From a bacterium (GTDB lineage Bacteria > Sumerlaeota > Sumerlaeia > MVZB01), in contig JAJFUE010000003.1 in NCBI GenBank assembly GCA_021372575.1, positions 1 to 40,851 on the forward strand: a stretch of DNA of 40,851 bases, read 5' to 3'. The translations under genes and the position numbers were made by a program. Under the pieces are notes generated by a model, which did not search any database, had not been told where the DNA came from, and worked only from the letters and a program-made list of their open reading frames with translations. Shown here one piece after another: positions 25,308-33,659 of this stretch; the stretch's first letter is position 1; each line of letters begins with the position of its first letter.

Positions 25308-26522
25308 CTATTTCTTCCGCGCCGGTTTTTCGAATTTGTAGTTCTCCTGAACCTTCCGCGGTGGATTTCCATAGACGTTGTCGTGGGCCTTGGTGTTGCC
25401 GTCGGACTCGATCAGCGTGGCTTTTTTCGTTTCGTCGTAGTTGCGGTAGATCCAGTTGTGATGGACGTCCGCGCTTTCCTGGGGGATGCCGCGGATATAC
25501 AGGATGCGCTCGGAGGGGTGCATGAACGTGTTGTGGTGGATGTTCATGCGCGTGCCGGCGATGGTGGTGCCGTCCTTGCGGTCGCGGCCGCCGTGCATGT
25601 CGAAGAGGTGGCTGTTGGCGTTGTTCAGGATGACGTTGTTGGCCGCCTCGTAACCGCTCTCGGGCCGGCCGGTGCCCGCGATGTGGTGCCGGCAATAATC
25701 GAACAGATTGTAATCGACGAGGGCGAACGCCTGGTTGAAGACCACGCCGTAGCCGAGTCCGTGGCGCCGGTTGTGGTGGATGTAATTATGATGGACGTGG
25801 TGGTCCTTGCCGCCGATCAGGGATACCCCGCCGGAGCTCCAGCCCATGATCTCGCAGTTATCGACTTCGAGCCGGGAAGCCGAAGTCTGGATGCCGTCGC
25901 TGTTGGGCAGCTTGTAATAGAGCGCGTGGCCGCCGCCGCCCTTGCCGAAGCAGCGCTGGTGGAAATCGAGGCGAATGAGGGGATCGGGGCCGCGCAGCCG
26001 CAGGCCGGTGACGCGCGCGCCGTCGCCCATGACGCGAATCATCGGCTGGGTCTTGAGCTCGTCGCTGAAGATCAGCGCGCCGGAACTGCCGTTAAAACCG
26101 CGGTTGCTGGCGAGCGTCACGCCGGCCGGGACCATGATCGCTTTTTTGTCGGCGATGATCCACGTTGTCATGTCGAGGACCGCGTCGCCGGGGATGAACA
26201 CCGTCTGGCCGGGCTTGGCCTGCGCGAGCGCGGCCATGAGCGACTGCACGGTTGAGGTGACGAAATCGCCGCCGGTGACGATATTCATGTAGCCCTTGCC
26301 GCCGCCGATCGGTCCGGTGGCGTCGGGCTTCGCGCCGTAAATCACGCCGTCGATCTCGGTCCACGTTTGGCCGAGCTGCGAGGGCTGGATGTCCGGTTCA
26401 TAGTCGTTGTAGCCGGTCTGCTCCGGCTTCGTGATTTGCGCCGGTTGCGCCAACGCGCAGGCCTGCAACGCCACTGCCGCGCAGATCGAAACGAGAATGA
26501 CTCGAGCAAGGTTGAATTTCAT
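25308..26522 (-). CDS. Secreted right-handed beta-helix (pectate lyase-like) protein
   Basis: A 404-residue exported protein. The N-terminal signal (about 1-26) has a basic start and a hydrophobic core, LVSICAAVALQACALAQ. Cleavage after ALA is likely, though LQAC could also act as a poor lipobox. The body has the periodic Asn/Gly-rich turns of a parallel beta-helix (NNVILNNANSHLF, MNIHHNTFMHPSE, ADVHHNWIYRN), with a His/Asn cluster at HHVHHNYIHHNRRHG. The pattern fits pectate-lyase/polygalacturonase-type folds, but I cannot name catalytic residues. Start at ATG 26522 is preceded by GGGGTGG. Substrate is presumed to be a uronic-acid polysaccharide, in keeping with the heparinase-like gene. Confidence 0.82.
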   Translation of the reverse strand: MKFNLARVILVSICAAVALQACALAQPAQITKPEQTGYNDYEPDIQPSQLGQTWTEIDGVIYGAKPDATGPIGGGKGYMNIVTGGDFVTSTVQSLMAALAQAKPGQTVFIPGDAVLDMTTWIIADKKAIMVPAGVTLASNRGFNGSSGALIFSDELKTQPMIRVMGDGARVTGLRLRGPDPLIRLDFHQRCFGKGGGGHALYYKLPNSDGIQTSASRLEVDNCEIMGWSSGGVSLIGGKDHHVHHNYIHHNRRHGLGYGVVFNQAFALVDYNLFDYCRHHIAGTGRPESGYEAANNVILNNANSHLFDMHGGRDRKDGTTIAGTRMNIHHNTFMHPSERILYIRGIPQESADVHHNWIYRNYDETKKATLIESDGNTKAHDNVYGNPPRKVQENYKFEKPARKK

Positions 26523-26578
26523 CGTGCCACCCCTTTCAACATATTGCCCCAACACTATTCGCTTCCATTGCGATGATC

Positions 26579-26614
26579 AAGCGTCGGCAGGTCGCTTCGG
26601 CTTGGAGCGACACG
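26579..26614 (+). repeat. GTCGGCAGGTCGCTTCGGCT element
   Basis: Carries the word AGGTCGCTTCGGCT followed by TGGAGCGAC, so GTCGCT...AGCGAC forms a small stem. The same word is at about 35180 and 40624 and in reverse at 58-88. Confidence 0.6.
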
Positions 26615-26717
26615 ATCGAAGCCGGAATTCCTGTTCGGAGTTCAAGCTTCAGCTTCCTCCTGAATTCGCGCCGTGGAATGTGTCCCCCGATTGTTGTAAT
26701 CTATTCCTGAGGCCGTC

Positions 26718-27701
26718 ATGAACTACCGCGAACTGCTTGCCACCCAGCCCGTTCTGCCCGCTCCGATGTGCGGGATCAGCGATTATGCCCAGCGCGAAAT
26801 CTGCCGTGCCGCCGGGGCGCGCTACACGTTTACGCAGATGGTCTCGGCCGAGGCGATGGTCCGCAACGAGCTGCACGGCGTTGATGTGCTCGACCTCGAG
26901 CAGGGGGAGTGCGATCTGCTGATCCAGGTGTTCGGCGGGAACCCCGATATGCTCGCCGAGGCCGGCAGGCGGATTGAAGCGATGGGTGCGACGGTCATCG
27001 ACCTCAACATGGGCTGCCCCGCGCGCAAGATTAACAACGGCAATGCCGGCGCGGCGCTTCTGCGCGACATGCCGCGCGTCGCAAAGATTTTCAAGGCGAT
27101 GCGCCGCACCGTGACCGTTCCGCTCACGGTCAAGATGCGCTGGGATTGGGACGAGGGCGACGGCATCGCGCTCGAGGCGGCGCGCATGGCCGAGGCCGAA
27201 GGGCTCGACGGCGTCACGCTTCACGCCCGCACGCGCTCGCAAGGCTATTCCGGAAAGGCCGATTGGGACCTCATCGCGCGCATGGTCGAAGCGGTCAAGA
27301 TTCCCGTCGTCGGCAACGGCGACATCCGCGAGCCCGCCGACGCCGTCGAAATGATGCGCGCCACCGGCTGTGCGGCGGTGATGATCGGGAGGGCGCTGAT
27401 CGGCGATCCGTGGCTGCTGCGCGAGTGCATCGACGCCGTCGCGCGCGGCAGCGCCGAACCCGGCCGTCGATTGCTGGATTGGCCGACCCGCATCGCAATG
27501 ATGCTGCGCCACGCGGAATTGATGATGGGCCGCCCCGGTTGGCGCGGCCGCACCGGCCTGCTTCAGTTCCGCAAGCACGCCATCGGCTACATTCGCGGCC
27601 TGCGCGGCGCCAAGAAACTGCGCGAGCAGTTGATGAAGGTCGAAACGATCGGCGAATTGCAGGGGGTGCTGGCGGGCCATCGCGAAGTAACGACAGATTA
27701 A
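26718..27701 (+). CDS. tRNA-dihydrouridine synthase (Dus family)
   Basis: FMN-dependent reduction of uridine to 5,6-dihydrouridine in tRNA D-loops. The 327-residue protein has the family's N-terminal barrel strand PVLPAPMCGISD, the catalytic cysteine in LNMGCPARKI (Cys100), the basic active-site segment TVKMRWDWDEGD, and the FMN-binding block VVGNGDIREP...MIGRALIGDPWL. The C-terminal helical domain (about 250-320) is present. It is closest in feel to DusB, but I cannot settle the subtype. The ATG at 26718 follows a CCTGAGGCCGTC stretch. It is followed at distance by a GT-C gene. Confidence 0.93.
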   Translation: MNYRELLATQPVLPAPMCGISDYAQREICRAAGARYTFTQMVSAEAMVRNELHGVDVLDLEQGECDLLIQVFGGNPDMLAEAGRRIEAMGATVIDLNMGCPARKINNGNAGAALLRDMPRVAKIFKAMRRTVTVPLTVKMRWDWDEGDGIALEAARMAEAEGLDGVTLHARTRSQGYSGKADWDLIARMVEAVKIPVVGNGDIREPADAVEMMRATGCAAVMIGRALIGDPWLLRECIDAVARGSAEPGRRLLDWPTRIAMMLRHAELMMGRPGWRGRTGLLQFRKHAIGYIRGLRGAKKLREQLMKVETIGELQGVLAGHREVTTD

Positions 27702-27763
27702 AGACGAATCAAGTTCAAAAAATACCCAGCGCGGTCGAGCCGCAACCAAAAGACAAAAAGCAG

Positions 27764-27893
27764 GTCACGAAATTCACGAAAAAGGGAAACCATATTTGTC
27801 GCAGAGAAGCAGAGTTTGGCAGAGACGCAGAGCATATTGCTGAACAGAAGAATTGAACAGGTACGGAAAACATTTTCGTGTGTTTTGTGAACT
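27764..27893. repeat. Inverted CACGAAA repeats enclosing a GCAGAGA array
   Basis: Left arm 27764-27785 reads GTCACGAAATTCACGAAAAA. Right arm 27870-27893 reads ACATTTTCGTGTGTTTTGTG, the reverse complement of the same family. In the centre, 27797-27832 carries GCAGAGAAGCAGAG, TTTGGCAGAG and ACGCAGAG. A related right-hand element sits at 5964-6012. Confidence 0.75.
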
Positions 27894-27900
27894 GGATTTT

Positions 27901-28950
27901 ATGATGTCGAATCGTGAACGCCGCTTCCTTGTTCTCATTCTGATCGCCGCGGTCGCGGCGCGGCTGTTTGTGATCACGCTCGACCTCTATGCGCCCGACC
28001 AGTCGTTCACGGTCGATCTGGGCGGCTACACATGGCGCGGGTTGATCGACGCCACCGCGCAGGACACGCATCCGCCGCTCTTTTACGCGCTCGTCAAGAT
28101 CTGGTTCATGCTCACGCCGCACACGCTGCAATGGGCGCAGGCGTTCACGGTGTTGTTCGCCGTGCCGACGCTGCTGGTCATTTTCCTGCTGGGGCGCGAC
28201 CTGTTTTCGCCGGCGGCCGGCTGGATCGGGCTTCTCTTCGCGGCGTTCACGCCGTACCAGGTGTTCTGGTCGCACGTCGCGCGGAACCATCAGCTCCTTG
28301 CGCTTGCTGTTCCGCTGCTCGTGTGGACGACGTATCGCTGGGTCGGGCATCCCGGCGAGCGGCGCTGGTGGGCGATGGCCGCTTCGATGGCGCTCATGAT
28401 CCAGACGAACTACCTTGGGATCGTGATGATTCCGGTGTGGCTGGTGGCGTTTGGCGCGTTTGAAGTCTCGTCGTGGCCGAGGCGGCGCAGTCTCGCCATG
28501 GCGGTTGTCCCGGGCGCGATGTTGTTCCTGCCGTGGATTCCGATTTTGATCGGGCAGGTCAGGCATGGCCCGATGAACCGCATCTTTTTCCAGGAGACGG
28601 TCTGGCCGTTTTACCTGTTCTTTCATTCGATTATCGGGCGGGCGTCGAACCACCAGCCGATCATGGCGTGGCAGGTATTTACGGTGCTCGCGGCGGTTTT
28701 TACGATTGTTTTCGCGTATGGGTTCAAGGCCGTCGGCCGCCGGTGGAGCTGGTGGATCCTGATGATCGGCATGCCGACGCTGCCGGTCCTTGTGGCGTAT
28801 TGCTGCGACTTCACGCTCGCCGAGCGCCACATCAATTTCGGCATGTCGCTGTTCATGTGCTACTGGGGCGCGGCCGTGATCGAGACGGGCAAGGCCGCAA
28901 GACGGTCTTTTTGCCGCGGAAAAGCAGCGAGATTGAGCGATGAGCGATGA
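27901..28950 (+). CDS. GT39/GT83-like membrane glycosyltransferase, shortened C-terminus
   Basis: A 349-residue polytopic membrane protein. It opens MMSNRERRFLVLILIAAVAA, then an extracytoplasmic loop with QSFTVDLGGYTWRGLIDATA and the hallmark DTHPPLFYALVKIW seen in ArnT/PMT-type GT-C enzymes. Such enzymes take sugars from polyprenyl-phosphate. Characteristic members run to 450-550 residues; here the protein stops right after the helix LAERHINFGMSLFMCYWGAA, continuing only with a basic RRSFCRGKAARLSDER tail that is encoded in repeat DNA (the TGAGCGA heptads). I take this as likely truncation of the C-terminal region. Two ATGs, 27901 and 27904, are equally possible. Whether the shortened protein is active is unknown. 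Confidence 0.78.
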   Translation: MMSNRERRFLVLILIAAVAARLFVITLDLYAPDQSFTVDLGGYTWRGLIDATAQDTHPPLFYALVKIWFMLTPHTLQWAQAFTVLFAVPTLLVIFLLGRDLFSPAAGWIGLLFAAFTPYQVFWSHVARNHQLLALAVPLLVWTTYRWVGHPGERRWWAMAASMALMIQTNYLGIVMIPVWLVAFGAFEVSSWPRRRSLAMAVVPGAMLFLPWIPILIGQVRHGPMNRIFFQETVWPFYLFFHSIIGRASNHQPIMAWQVFTVLAAVFTIVFAYGFKAVGRRWSWWILMIGMPTLPVLVAYCCDFTLAERHINFGMSLFMCYWGAAVIETGKAARRSFCRGKAARLSDER

Positions 28951-28960
28951 GCGATGAAAT
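28934..28960 (+). repeat. Heptad array (TGAGCGA)
   Basis: Three perfect units TGAGCGA at 28934, 28941 and 28948 then TGAAATT. The third TGA is the stop of the preceding gene. It is flanked by an inverted pair CGGAAAAGCAGCGA (about 28917-28930) and TTTTTCGCTGCTTT (about 28985-28998). Confidence 0.8.
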
Positions 28961-29022
28961 TTCGATAGCGGATGATTTCCACCGTTTTTCGCTGCTTTAG
29001 AGCGGGTGATAAAAGTTTTCCG

Positions 29023-29125
29023 GCAATGAACCAGATTCGAATGGTTCCCGGTTGGGCGAGCCGGTGATGGGTTCGATTACGATTACGAGCACGAGCACGA
29101 AGGGACAACTTTCGGCAAGCGCTTT
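29023..29125 (+). repeat. 6-base GATTAC/GAGCAC element with conserved flanks
   Basis: The core at 29072-29100 reads TTCGATTACGATTAC, GAGCACGAGCACGA. It is flanked by CCGGCAATGA on the left and AGGGACAACTTTCGGCAAGC on the right, as in the copy at 7795-7935. Confidence 0.8.
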
Positions 29126-29151
29126 GATGTTCGCAACTGTGCCGCAGAAGT

Positions 29152-30216
29152 TTACTTGCCGGCGCGCTCGGCTTTGCGGATGTCGCGGAAGAGGTTCTTG
29201 AGCGCGGTCATCACGTCGTCGGCGCTGATTTGCGTCATGCAGCGGTGGTCGATCGGGCACTCGCGCAGCATGCAGGGGGCGCAATCGATGCCTTCCTTGC
29301 GCAGGATTTTCGCGCGCTTGGAGAACGGATAGGTCACGTCCCACTCGGTCGGGCCGAAGATCGCGAGCGTCGGGATGCCGAGCGCGGCGCCGATGTGCAT
29401 CGCGCCCGAGTCGTTCGCGACGAGCGCGCTGAGGCGCTGGATGAGCGCGATGGACTGGCTGAGCGACAGCTCGCCGACGAGGTTGTGCACCTTCGCCTTG
29501 CATTGCGATGCGACCCGGTCGATCACTGCTTTTTCAGGCGTGCCGCCGATCAGCAGCACCTCGGTGTTCTGTTCCGAAACGAGCTTGTCGGCCAGTTCGG
29601 CGTAGCGCTCGGCGGGCCAGCGCTTGGCGACGGAGTTGATCGAGCCGGGGGCGATGCCGATCAGCGGACGGCCGCGATCGAGCCCGCGCCGCCTGAGCAG
29701 CAGCTTGACCTCTTCTTGTTCGATCTCGCCCGGGTTGAGCACGAGCTGCGTGTTGGCGCCGACCGGCCCGCACAGGTCCTCGGTCAGGTTCAGGTAGTAG
29801 AAGACCTGGTGCAGGCGCAGCACCTTGGGGTCGATGTCGATGCCGCCGTTGAGCAGCGCGCCGCGGCCGCCGATGTCGTAACCGATGCGCCACTTGACGC
29901 CGCCGAGCCACATGAGGAGCGCCGAGCGGATGGAATTCGGGAACGCGAAGCCGACGTCGAAGCGGCCGCCGCGCACCATTTTGACGGCCTTGAAGAATTC
30001 GCCCGTCGATTCCGAGTCGTCGATGACCCACAGGTCGTTGATGTCGGGGTTGTGCTCGAAGACCGGGGCGACCCACGGCCGCACCATGAGCGTGATGACG
30101 GCCGCCGGATGCGCGCGCCGGATGTGCGCGATCGCCGGCGTCGAAATGATCGCGTCGCCAACCCAGTTCAGGCCCTTGATGAAGATGCGCCGCGGATTGG
30201 GATCGGGTCTTCTCAT
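29152..30216 (-). CDS. waaF: Lipopolysaccharide heptosyltransferase II (GT9)
   Basis: Adds the second heptose to the LPS inner core, at the cytoplasmic face of the inner membrane. The 354-residue protein has the GT9 opening RRIFIKGLNWVGDAIISTPA, where the Asp after VG is the catalytic residue in characterised WaaF. The C-terminal half carries IGIAPGSINSVAKRWPAE and the donor-binding NDSGAMHIGAALGIPTLAIFGPT, both typical. WaaF versus WaaC is decided by overall feel (the C-terminal CAPCMLRECPIDHRCM block is common in WaaF-like proteins). Four bases overlap with the WaaE-like gene (ATGA), so translational coupling is expected and the two likely form an LPS-core operon. Confidence 0.92.
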   Translation of the reverse strand: MRRPDPNPRRIFIKGLNWVGDAIISTPAIAHIRRAHPAAVITLMVRPWVAPVFEHNPDINDLWVIDDSESTGEFFKAVKMVRGGRFDVGFAFPNSIRSALLMWLGGVKWRIGYDIGGRGALLNGGIDIDPKVLRLHQVFYYLNLTEDLCGPVGANTQLVLNPGEIEQEEVKLLLRRRGLDRGRPLIGIAPGSINSVAKRWPAERYAELADKLVSEQNTEVLLIGGTPEKAVIDRVASQCKAKVHNLVGELSLSQSIALIQRLSALVANDSGAMHIGAALGIPTLAIFGPTEWDVTYPFSKRAKILRKEGIDCAPCMLRECPIDHRCMTQISADDVMTALKNLFRDIRKAERAGK

Positions 30217-31010
30217 TTGGATTGCGGCCCGTCGTCTTCGCCGGCAAGCTGGCGCTCGAGCAGCTTGGCGTATTTCATGAACACGCTGTATGCGGCGAGC
30301 GAGCAGACGACCAGCCCGATGCGGCCGTCGAGGAACCCGCGCTTGAGGACGTATTGCTTGAGGAAGCGGCCGGCGGGGCGCAGCGCCAGGTGTTGCACGC
30401 CGACGCGCTTCGTGCGCCGGCCGCGGTCACCCGCGGCCCACGTCGTGTAGCGGTCGAACTTGCGCATGTACTGGTCGAACGTCGCAAACGTGTAATGCAG
30501 GAACTTGGCGCGCAGGCGGCCGATGCGGCCGGTTTTGATCTCGACGTCGGCGTGAACCTGCCGGTCCTGGTAGCGGCCGAGGTCGCGGCGGAACAGGCGC
30601 AGCACGTTGTCGTTCTGCCAGCCGCAGTAGCGCACGCGCCGGCCGAGGAAATGATTGAGCCGGCCGATGCGGTAGCCGTCCATGACCGAGGCGTCGCCGC
30701 GCGCGTCGGCCTCGAGGATCGCGAGGATTTCGTCGCGGAGCCCGGGCGTGACGCGCTCGTCGGCATCGACGATCAGGACCCACGGGTGCGTCGCCTGCGG
30801 CAGCGCCCAGTTCTTTTGCGTCGCGGAGTTGACGTATTCGTGCTGCGTGACGCGCGCGCCGGCGGCCTTCGCCAACTCGGGCGTCTGATCCGTGCTGAAC
30901 GAATCGACGACGAAGATTTCGTCGGCCCACGCCACCGAGGCGAGGCAGTCGCGAATGTTTGCCTGCTCGTTGAAAGTCGGGATGAGGACTGTTAGTGTGG
31001 ACCGTGCCAT
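30213..31010 (-). CDS. GT2-family glycosyltransferase, WaaE-like
   Basis: A 265-residue glycosyltransferase of the A fold. N-terminal LTVLIPTFNEQANIRDCLAS is the GT2 opening; the donor-binding VDSFSTDQTPELA and the metal-binding DADERVTPGLRDEI follow. The SxTQKNWALPQATHPWVLIVD stretch is the canonical pattern of the WaaE/KdtX group, which adds glucose to the LPS inner-core heptose in several Gram-negatives. The C-terminus (QYVLKRGFLDGRIGLVVCSL) is amphipathic and probably membrane-associated, as is typical. It is the upstream gene of an ATGA-coupled pair with waaF. Confidence 0.88.
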   Translation of the reverse strand: MARSTLTVLIPTFNEQANIRDCLASVAWADEIFVVDSFSTDQTPELAKAAGARVTQHEYVNSATQKNWALPQATHPWVLIVDADERVTPGLRDEILAILEADARGDASVMDGYRIGRLNHFLGRRVRYCGWQNDNVLRLFRRDLGRYQDRQVHADVEIKTGRIGRLRAKFLHYTFATFDQYMRKFDRYTTWAAGDRGRRTKRVGVQHLALRPAGRFLKQYVLKRGFLDGRIGLVVCSLAAYSVFMKYAKLLERQLAGEDDGPQSK

Positions 31011-31073
31011 GGGCGCAACCTTATGCGAATCGTAGCAAGCGCGCGCCGCACGGGCAACGATGCATTTCGATTT

Positions 31074-31102
31074 ACGATTGAACGATTGACGATTGATGAT
31101 TC
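31074..31102 (+). repeat. Heptad array in the leader of the PLP-homeostasis gene
   Basis: ACGATTG (31074-31080), a single A, ACGATTG, ACGATTG, ATGATTC. It lies 16 bases before the ATG, leaving GGGAGCG as the ribosome-binding site. Confidence 0.75.
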
Positions 31103-31117
31103 AACTGGGAGCGAGCG

Positions 31118-31801
31118 ATGGGTGACATCGTCGGCAATTTGAAAACCATTCGCGGGCGGATCGAGGCGGCGGCGTTGCGGGCCGGGCGTGATCCGGCTTC
31201 GGTCACGCTTGTCGCGGTGAGCAAGACGCATCCGGCCGGGCGCGTCCGCGAGGCGATCGGCGCGGGCCAGGCCGTGTTCGGCGAGAACCGGATCCAGGAG
31301 GCCCTGCCCAAGATCGAGGCGCTGGCCGGCCTGAATGCGCGTTGGCATTTGATCGGGCATTTACAAGGCAACAAGGCGCGGCAGGCCGCTGGCCGGTTTG
31401 AGCTGATCCACTCGGTCGATTCGCCGGAGCTGATCCGGGAGCTCGACAAGCGGGCGGCGGCGGCCGGCGTGAAGCAGAAAATCCTTTTGCAAATCAACGT
31501 GGCCGGCGAGGCGAGCAAGTTCGGCGCGGCGCCGGACGAGATCACGTCGCTGCTCGACGCCCTGTCGCGCGCGCCGAACCTGATTCCCGAGGGGCTCATG
31601 ACGATCCCGCCGCTGACGGACGATCCCGAGGCCTCGCGGCCGCATTTCAAGCGCCTGCGCGAGTTGCTGAACGGCGTTCGCGCAAAGCAGCCTTCGTTTG
31701 GCTCTCAGCTCTCGATGGGCATGAGCGACGATTATGAGGTGGCGATTGAAGAAGGCGCGACGCTGGTGCGGGTCGGGACGGCGATTTTCGGAGAACGATA
31801 A
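31118..31801 (+). CDS. YggS-type pyridoxal phosphate homeostasis protein
   Basis: PLP-binding protein that buffers vitamin B6 and amino-acid pools; no enzyme activity is required. The 227-residue length matches YggS/PROSC. The PLP lysine lies in TLVAVSKTHPAG (Lys36), followed by VFGENRIQEAL and WHLIGHLQGNKA, both highly conserved. The C-terminal half has LSMGMSDDYEVAIEEGATLVR and closes with VGTAIFGER, the usual family end. GGGAGCG precedes the ATG. The neighbour pair (heptad array upstream, convergent repeat element downstream) does not suggest an operon. Confidence 0.94.
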   Translation: MGDIVGNLKTIRGRIEAAALRAGRDPASVTLVAVSKTHPAGRVREAIGAGQAVFGENRIQEALPKIEALAGLNARWHLIGHLQGNKARQAAGRFELIHSVDSPELIRELDKRAAAAGVKQKILLQINVAGEASKFGAAPDEITSLLDALSRAPNLIPEGLMTIPPLTDDPEASRPHFKRLRELLNGVRAKQPSFGSQLSMGMSDDYEVAIEEGATLVRVGTAIFGER

Positions 31802-31814
31802 GGAAATTGTTTTT

Positions 31815-31957
31815 ACGCCAAGATGCCAAGAACGCCAAGATAAGAAAATTTCTTTGACGCAGAGAAGCAGAGATGGGCAGAGAGGCTGAGAGAATTTTAA
31901 GATTAATCTGAATTCTTGGCGATCTTGGCGTTAAGAAATCTCTGCGTTCTCTGCGAA
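31815..31957. repeat. Interleaved inverted repeats CGCCAAGA and GCAGAGA
   Basis: Order along the strand: L1 ACGCCAAGATGCCAAGAACG (31815-31841), L2 GACGCAGAGAAGCAGAGA (31856-31873), R1 TTCTTGGCGATCTTGGCG (31913-31930), R2 TCTCTGCGTTCTCTGCG (31939-31955). L1 pairs with R1 and L2 with R2, so the two stems cross rather than nest. It separates the convergent PLP-homeostasis and unknown anchored genes. Confidence 0.85.
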
Positions 31958-33205
31958 CTAATTCTTTGCCTCCGGTTCCCGCGGCAGTTCGGGCAGTTCG
32001 ACGATCATCAGCGGGCGGGAGCTGGCGCGCATGGCTTCCATCGCTTCCCGGGCGCGCGGGTCGGCGATGCCGTTGGCGATGCGGTCGGCGGCGTGGCGTG
32101 ACAGGCTCGAATTTCGCCCCAGCTTGTCGAGGCACGTGGCGCAGTTCCACGCGATCATGGCCTTGTAAGCGCTGATTGTGTCGCCGGGCTTGAGCTTGTC
32201 GAAGAAATCGCCGGCGCCCTTGCCGTACACGCTGCCGGTGAAGACGAGCATCGTGAGGCGGAGGAATTCGCGGTACATTTCATCGGCCGGCGGCACCCGC
32301 GTTTCGTTGGGTCGGATCATGAGCAAGGCGATGAATCCCGAGCCGAACTTGCGCGAGACCGGCCCCTGGTTCAGCGCGTGGGTCAGCATGAGCGCGGCGT
32401 GGTTGTAAAGGATCTTTCCCTGGATTTCGTAAATCAGCGTCATGTCGCTCGAGCCGTCGTCGTAGCGTTCGATGAGGCTGTTGATCGCGTCGGCGGCCTT
32501 CATCAAATCCCTGTCGGCGATCTCGAGTTGTTCGGTGGCGTTGTCCGATGGCGCGATCATGGCGATCGGGCCTTCGCCGGGCTGATGAACCGTCAGCCCA
32601 AGGTGATTGAGCGCGCGCGTGAGCAGGTAAATCGCGTCGGTCGTTTCCTGCCTCATCGCCAGGTCGCGCACCGGCATCGACCGCACCTGGTCGCTCCAGC
32701 GCCGGAACTCCGGCAGCGAGGACGAGGGTATCATGTGGTTCGATTCGATGAACCGGAAAAACTCGAGCATGTCTTTCCACAGCGTGAGCGATCCCTCGTG
32801 CAGGATCTGGTTGTTGGTTTGGTAGGCCGCGTAAATGATCGCCATCTTGCGCGACGACAGGTCGATCCCGAAATCGGTTTCGATGCGTGTGAGTGTCGCC
32901 ATCGACTGGCGGGCCGTCTCGAACGGATTGGCGCGTTGGTTGAGCGTGCGCGGGTTGAGGTTATAGACCGCGTTGCTGACGAGCGATTCGATGAACACTT
33001 GCCGCGCCCGGCGCGCCTGGCCGAACGTCAGGAAATCGTTCCGCGACAGCGTCGTGTTCAGGATCAAATAAGCCTGGCGCGGGCTGTTGCTCATTTCGGC
33101 GATCGACCGGTTGAGCGCGCGATTGACCCGTGTCCGGCAGACAAAAGACACTGCGCCGAACAGCGTGATCAGGACGAGCAGGACGATTAGGAATCCGCGC
33201 CGCAT
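31958..33205 (-). CDS. Anchored protein of unknown function (415 residues)
   Basis: A single N-terminal membrane segment (RRGFLIVLLVLITLFGAVSF, residues about 2-22) followed by a mostly helical extracytoplasmic or cytoplasmic domain. I do not recognise a family. The regular helical periodicity and many paired residues suggest TPR-like or other solenoid structure (for instance RSIAEMSNSPRQAYLILNTT and YGKGAGDFFDKLKPGDTISA), but no clean TPR motif is visible. The hydrophobic segment sits at the extreme N-terminus, so it may be either a signal anchor or an uncleaved signal. The stop codon abuts the right arm of the interleaved repeat, so the true C-terminus may be altered. Function unknown. Confidence 0.7.
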   Translation of the reverse strand: MRRGFLIVLLVLITLFGAVSFVCRTRVNRALNRSIAEMSNSPRQAYLILNTTLSRNDFLTFGQARRARQVFIESLVSNAVYNLNPRTLNQRANPFETARQSMATLTRIETDFGIDLSSRKMAIIYAAYQTNNQILHEGSLTLWKDMLEFFRFIESNHMIPSSSLPEFRRWSDQVRSMPVRDLAMRQETTDAIYLLTRALNHLGLTVHQPGEGPIAMIAPSDNATEQLEIADRDLMKAADAINSLIERYDDGSSDMTLIYEIQGKILYNHAALMLTHALNQGPVSRKFGSGFIALLMIRPNETRVPPADEMYREFLRLTMLVFTGSVYGKGAGDFFDKLKPGDTISAYKAMIAWNCATCLDKLGRNSSLSRHAADRIANGIADPRAREAMEAMRASSRPLMIVELPELPREPEAKN

Positions 33206-33659
33206 GATTCAGCTTCGCCGAAGCGAGGGTTGATTTGCAAGAGCCGGAACGTGTGACGAGAGGCGTTTTTTCGTGCTTGTGCTCGCAATCCTGGCCGGGC
33301 CAAGCCAGAACCAAACACATGTTGCAGTCTCGATCGACACATCCAATCGGCTGGAGCCGACGATCGCGATTGTATTTCAAGAACCATACAATTTGTGGCC
33401 ATTTTACATTTAATTTCAGCCGTTAGAGTAATCGTAATCGAAGGTGACGCGCGTTCCCAAAACCCTTCTCGCCAATATTAAAATCATTGATTGACACGCC
33501 CGGTTTATGCGAGGGATGTGGTTCTTGTTGTTGATGATGATCGATCTGGATACGATGCAGTAGCCCGAGCGAAAGGGCGAGGGACACGCGATTCGAGAGG
33601 GCTGCGATTACAAGCGCGAGCACGAATACCGCTTCCAAATGTTCGACAGGAAAATAACC
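33206..33659. other. Repeat-bearing spacer upstream of aroC
   Basis: No gene is supported. Contents: a minus-strand GATTAC/GAGCAC element split by about 141 bases (33271-33442), a GTAGCCCGAGCG...GCGAGGGACA element (about 33560-33592), and a degenerate 6-base copy (33604-33627). Confidence 0.65.
33271..33442 (-). repeat. Interrupted copy of the 6-base GATTAC/GAGCAC element
   Basis: Minus-strand reading TTCGATTACGATTAC (33442-33428), then about 141 unrelated bases, then GCGAGCACAAGCACGA (33286-33271). The junction falls exactly between the GATTAC and GAGCAC halves of the element. Confidence 0.6.

Noticed and set aside
29066-29082. T-loop-like word GGTTCGATTAC suggesting a tRNA
   Set aside because: It is part of the dispersed repeat; no acceptor stem, anticodon arm or D-arm could be drawn around it.
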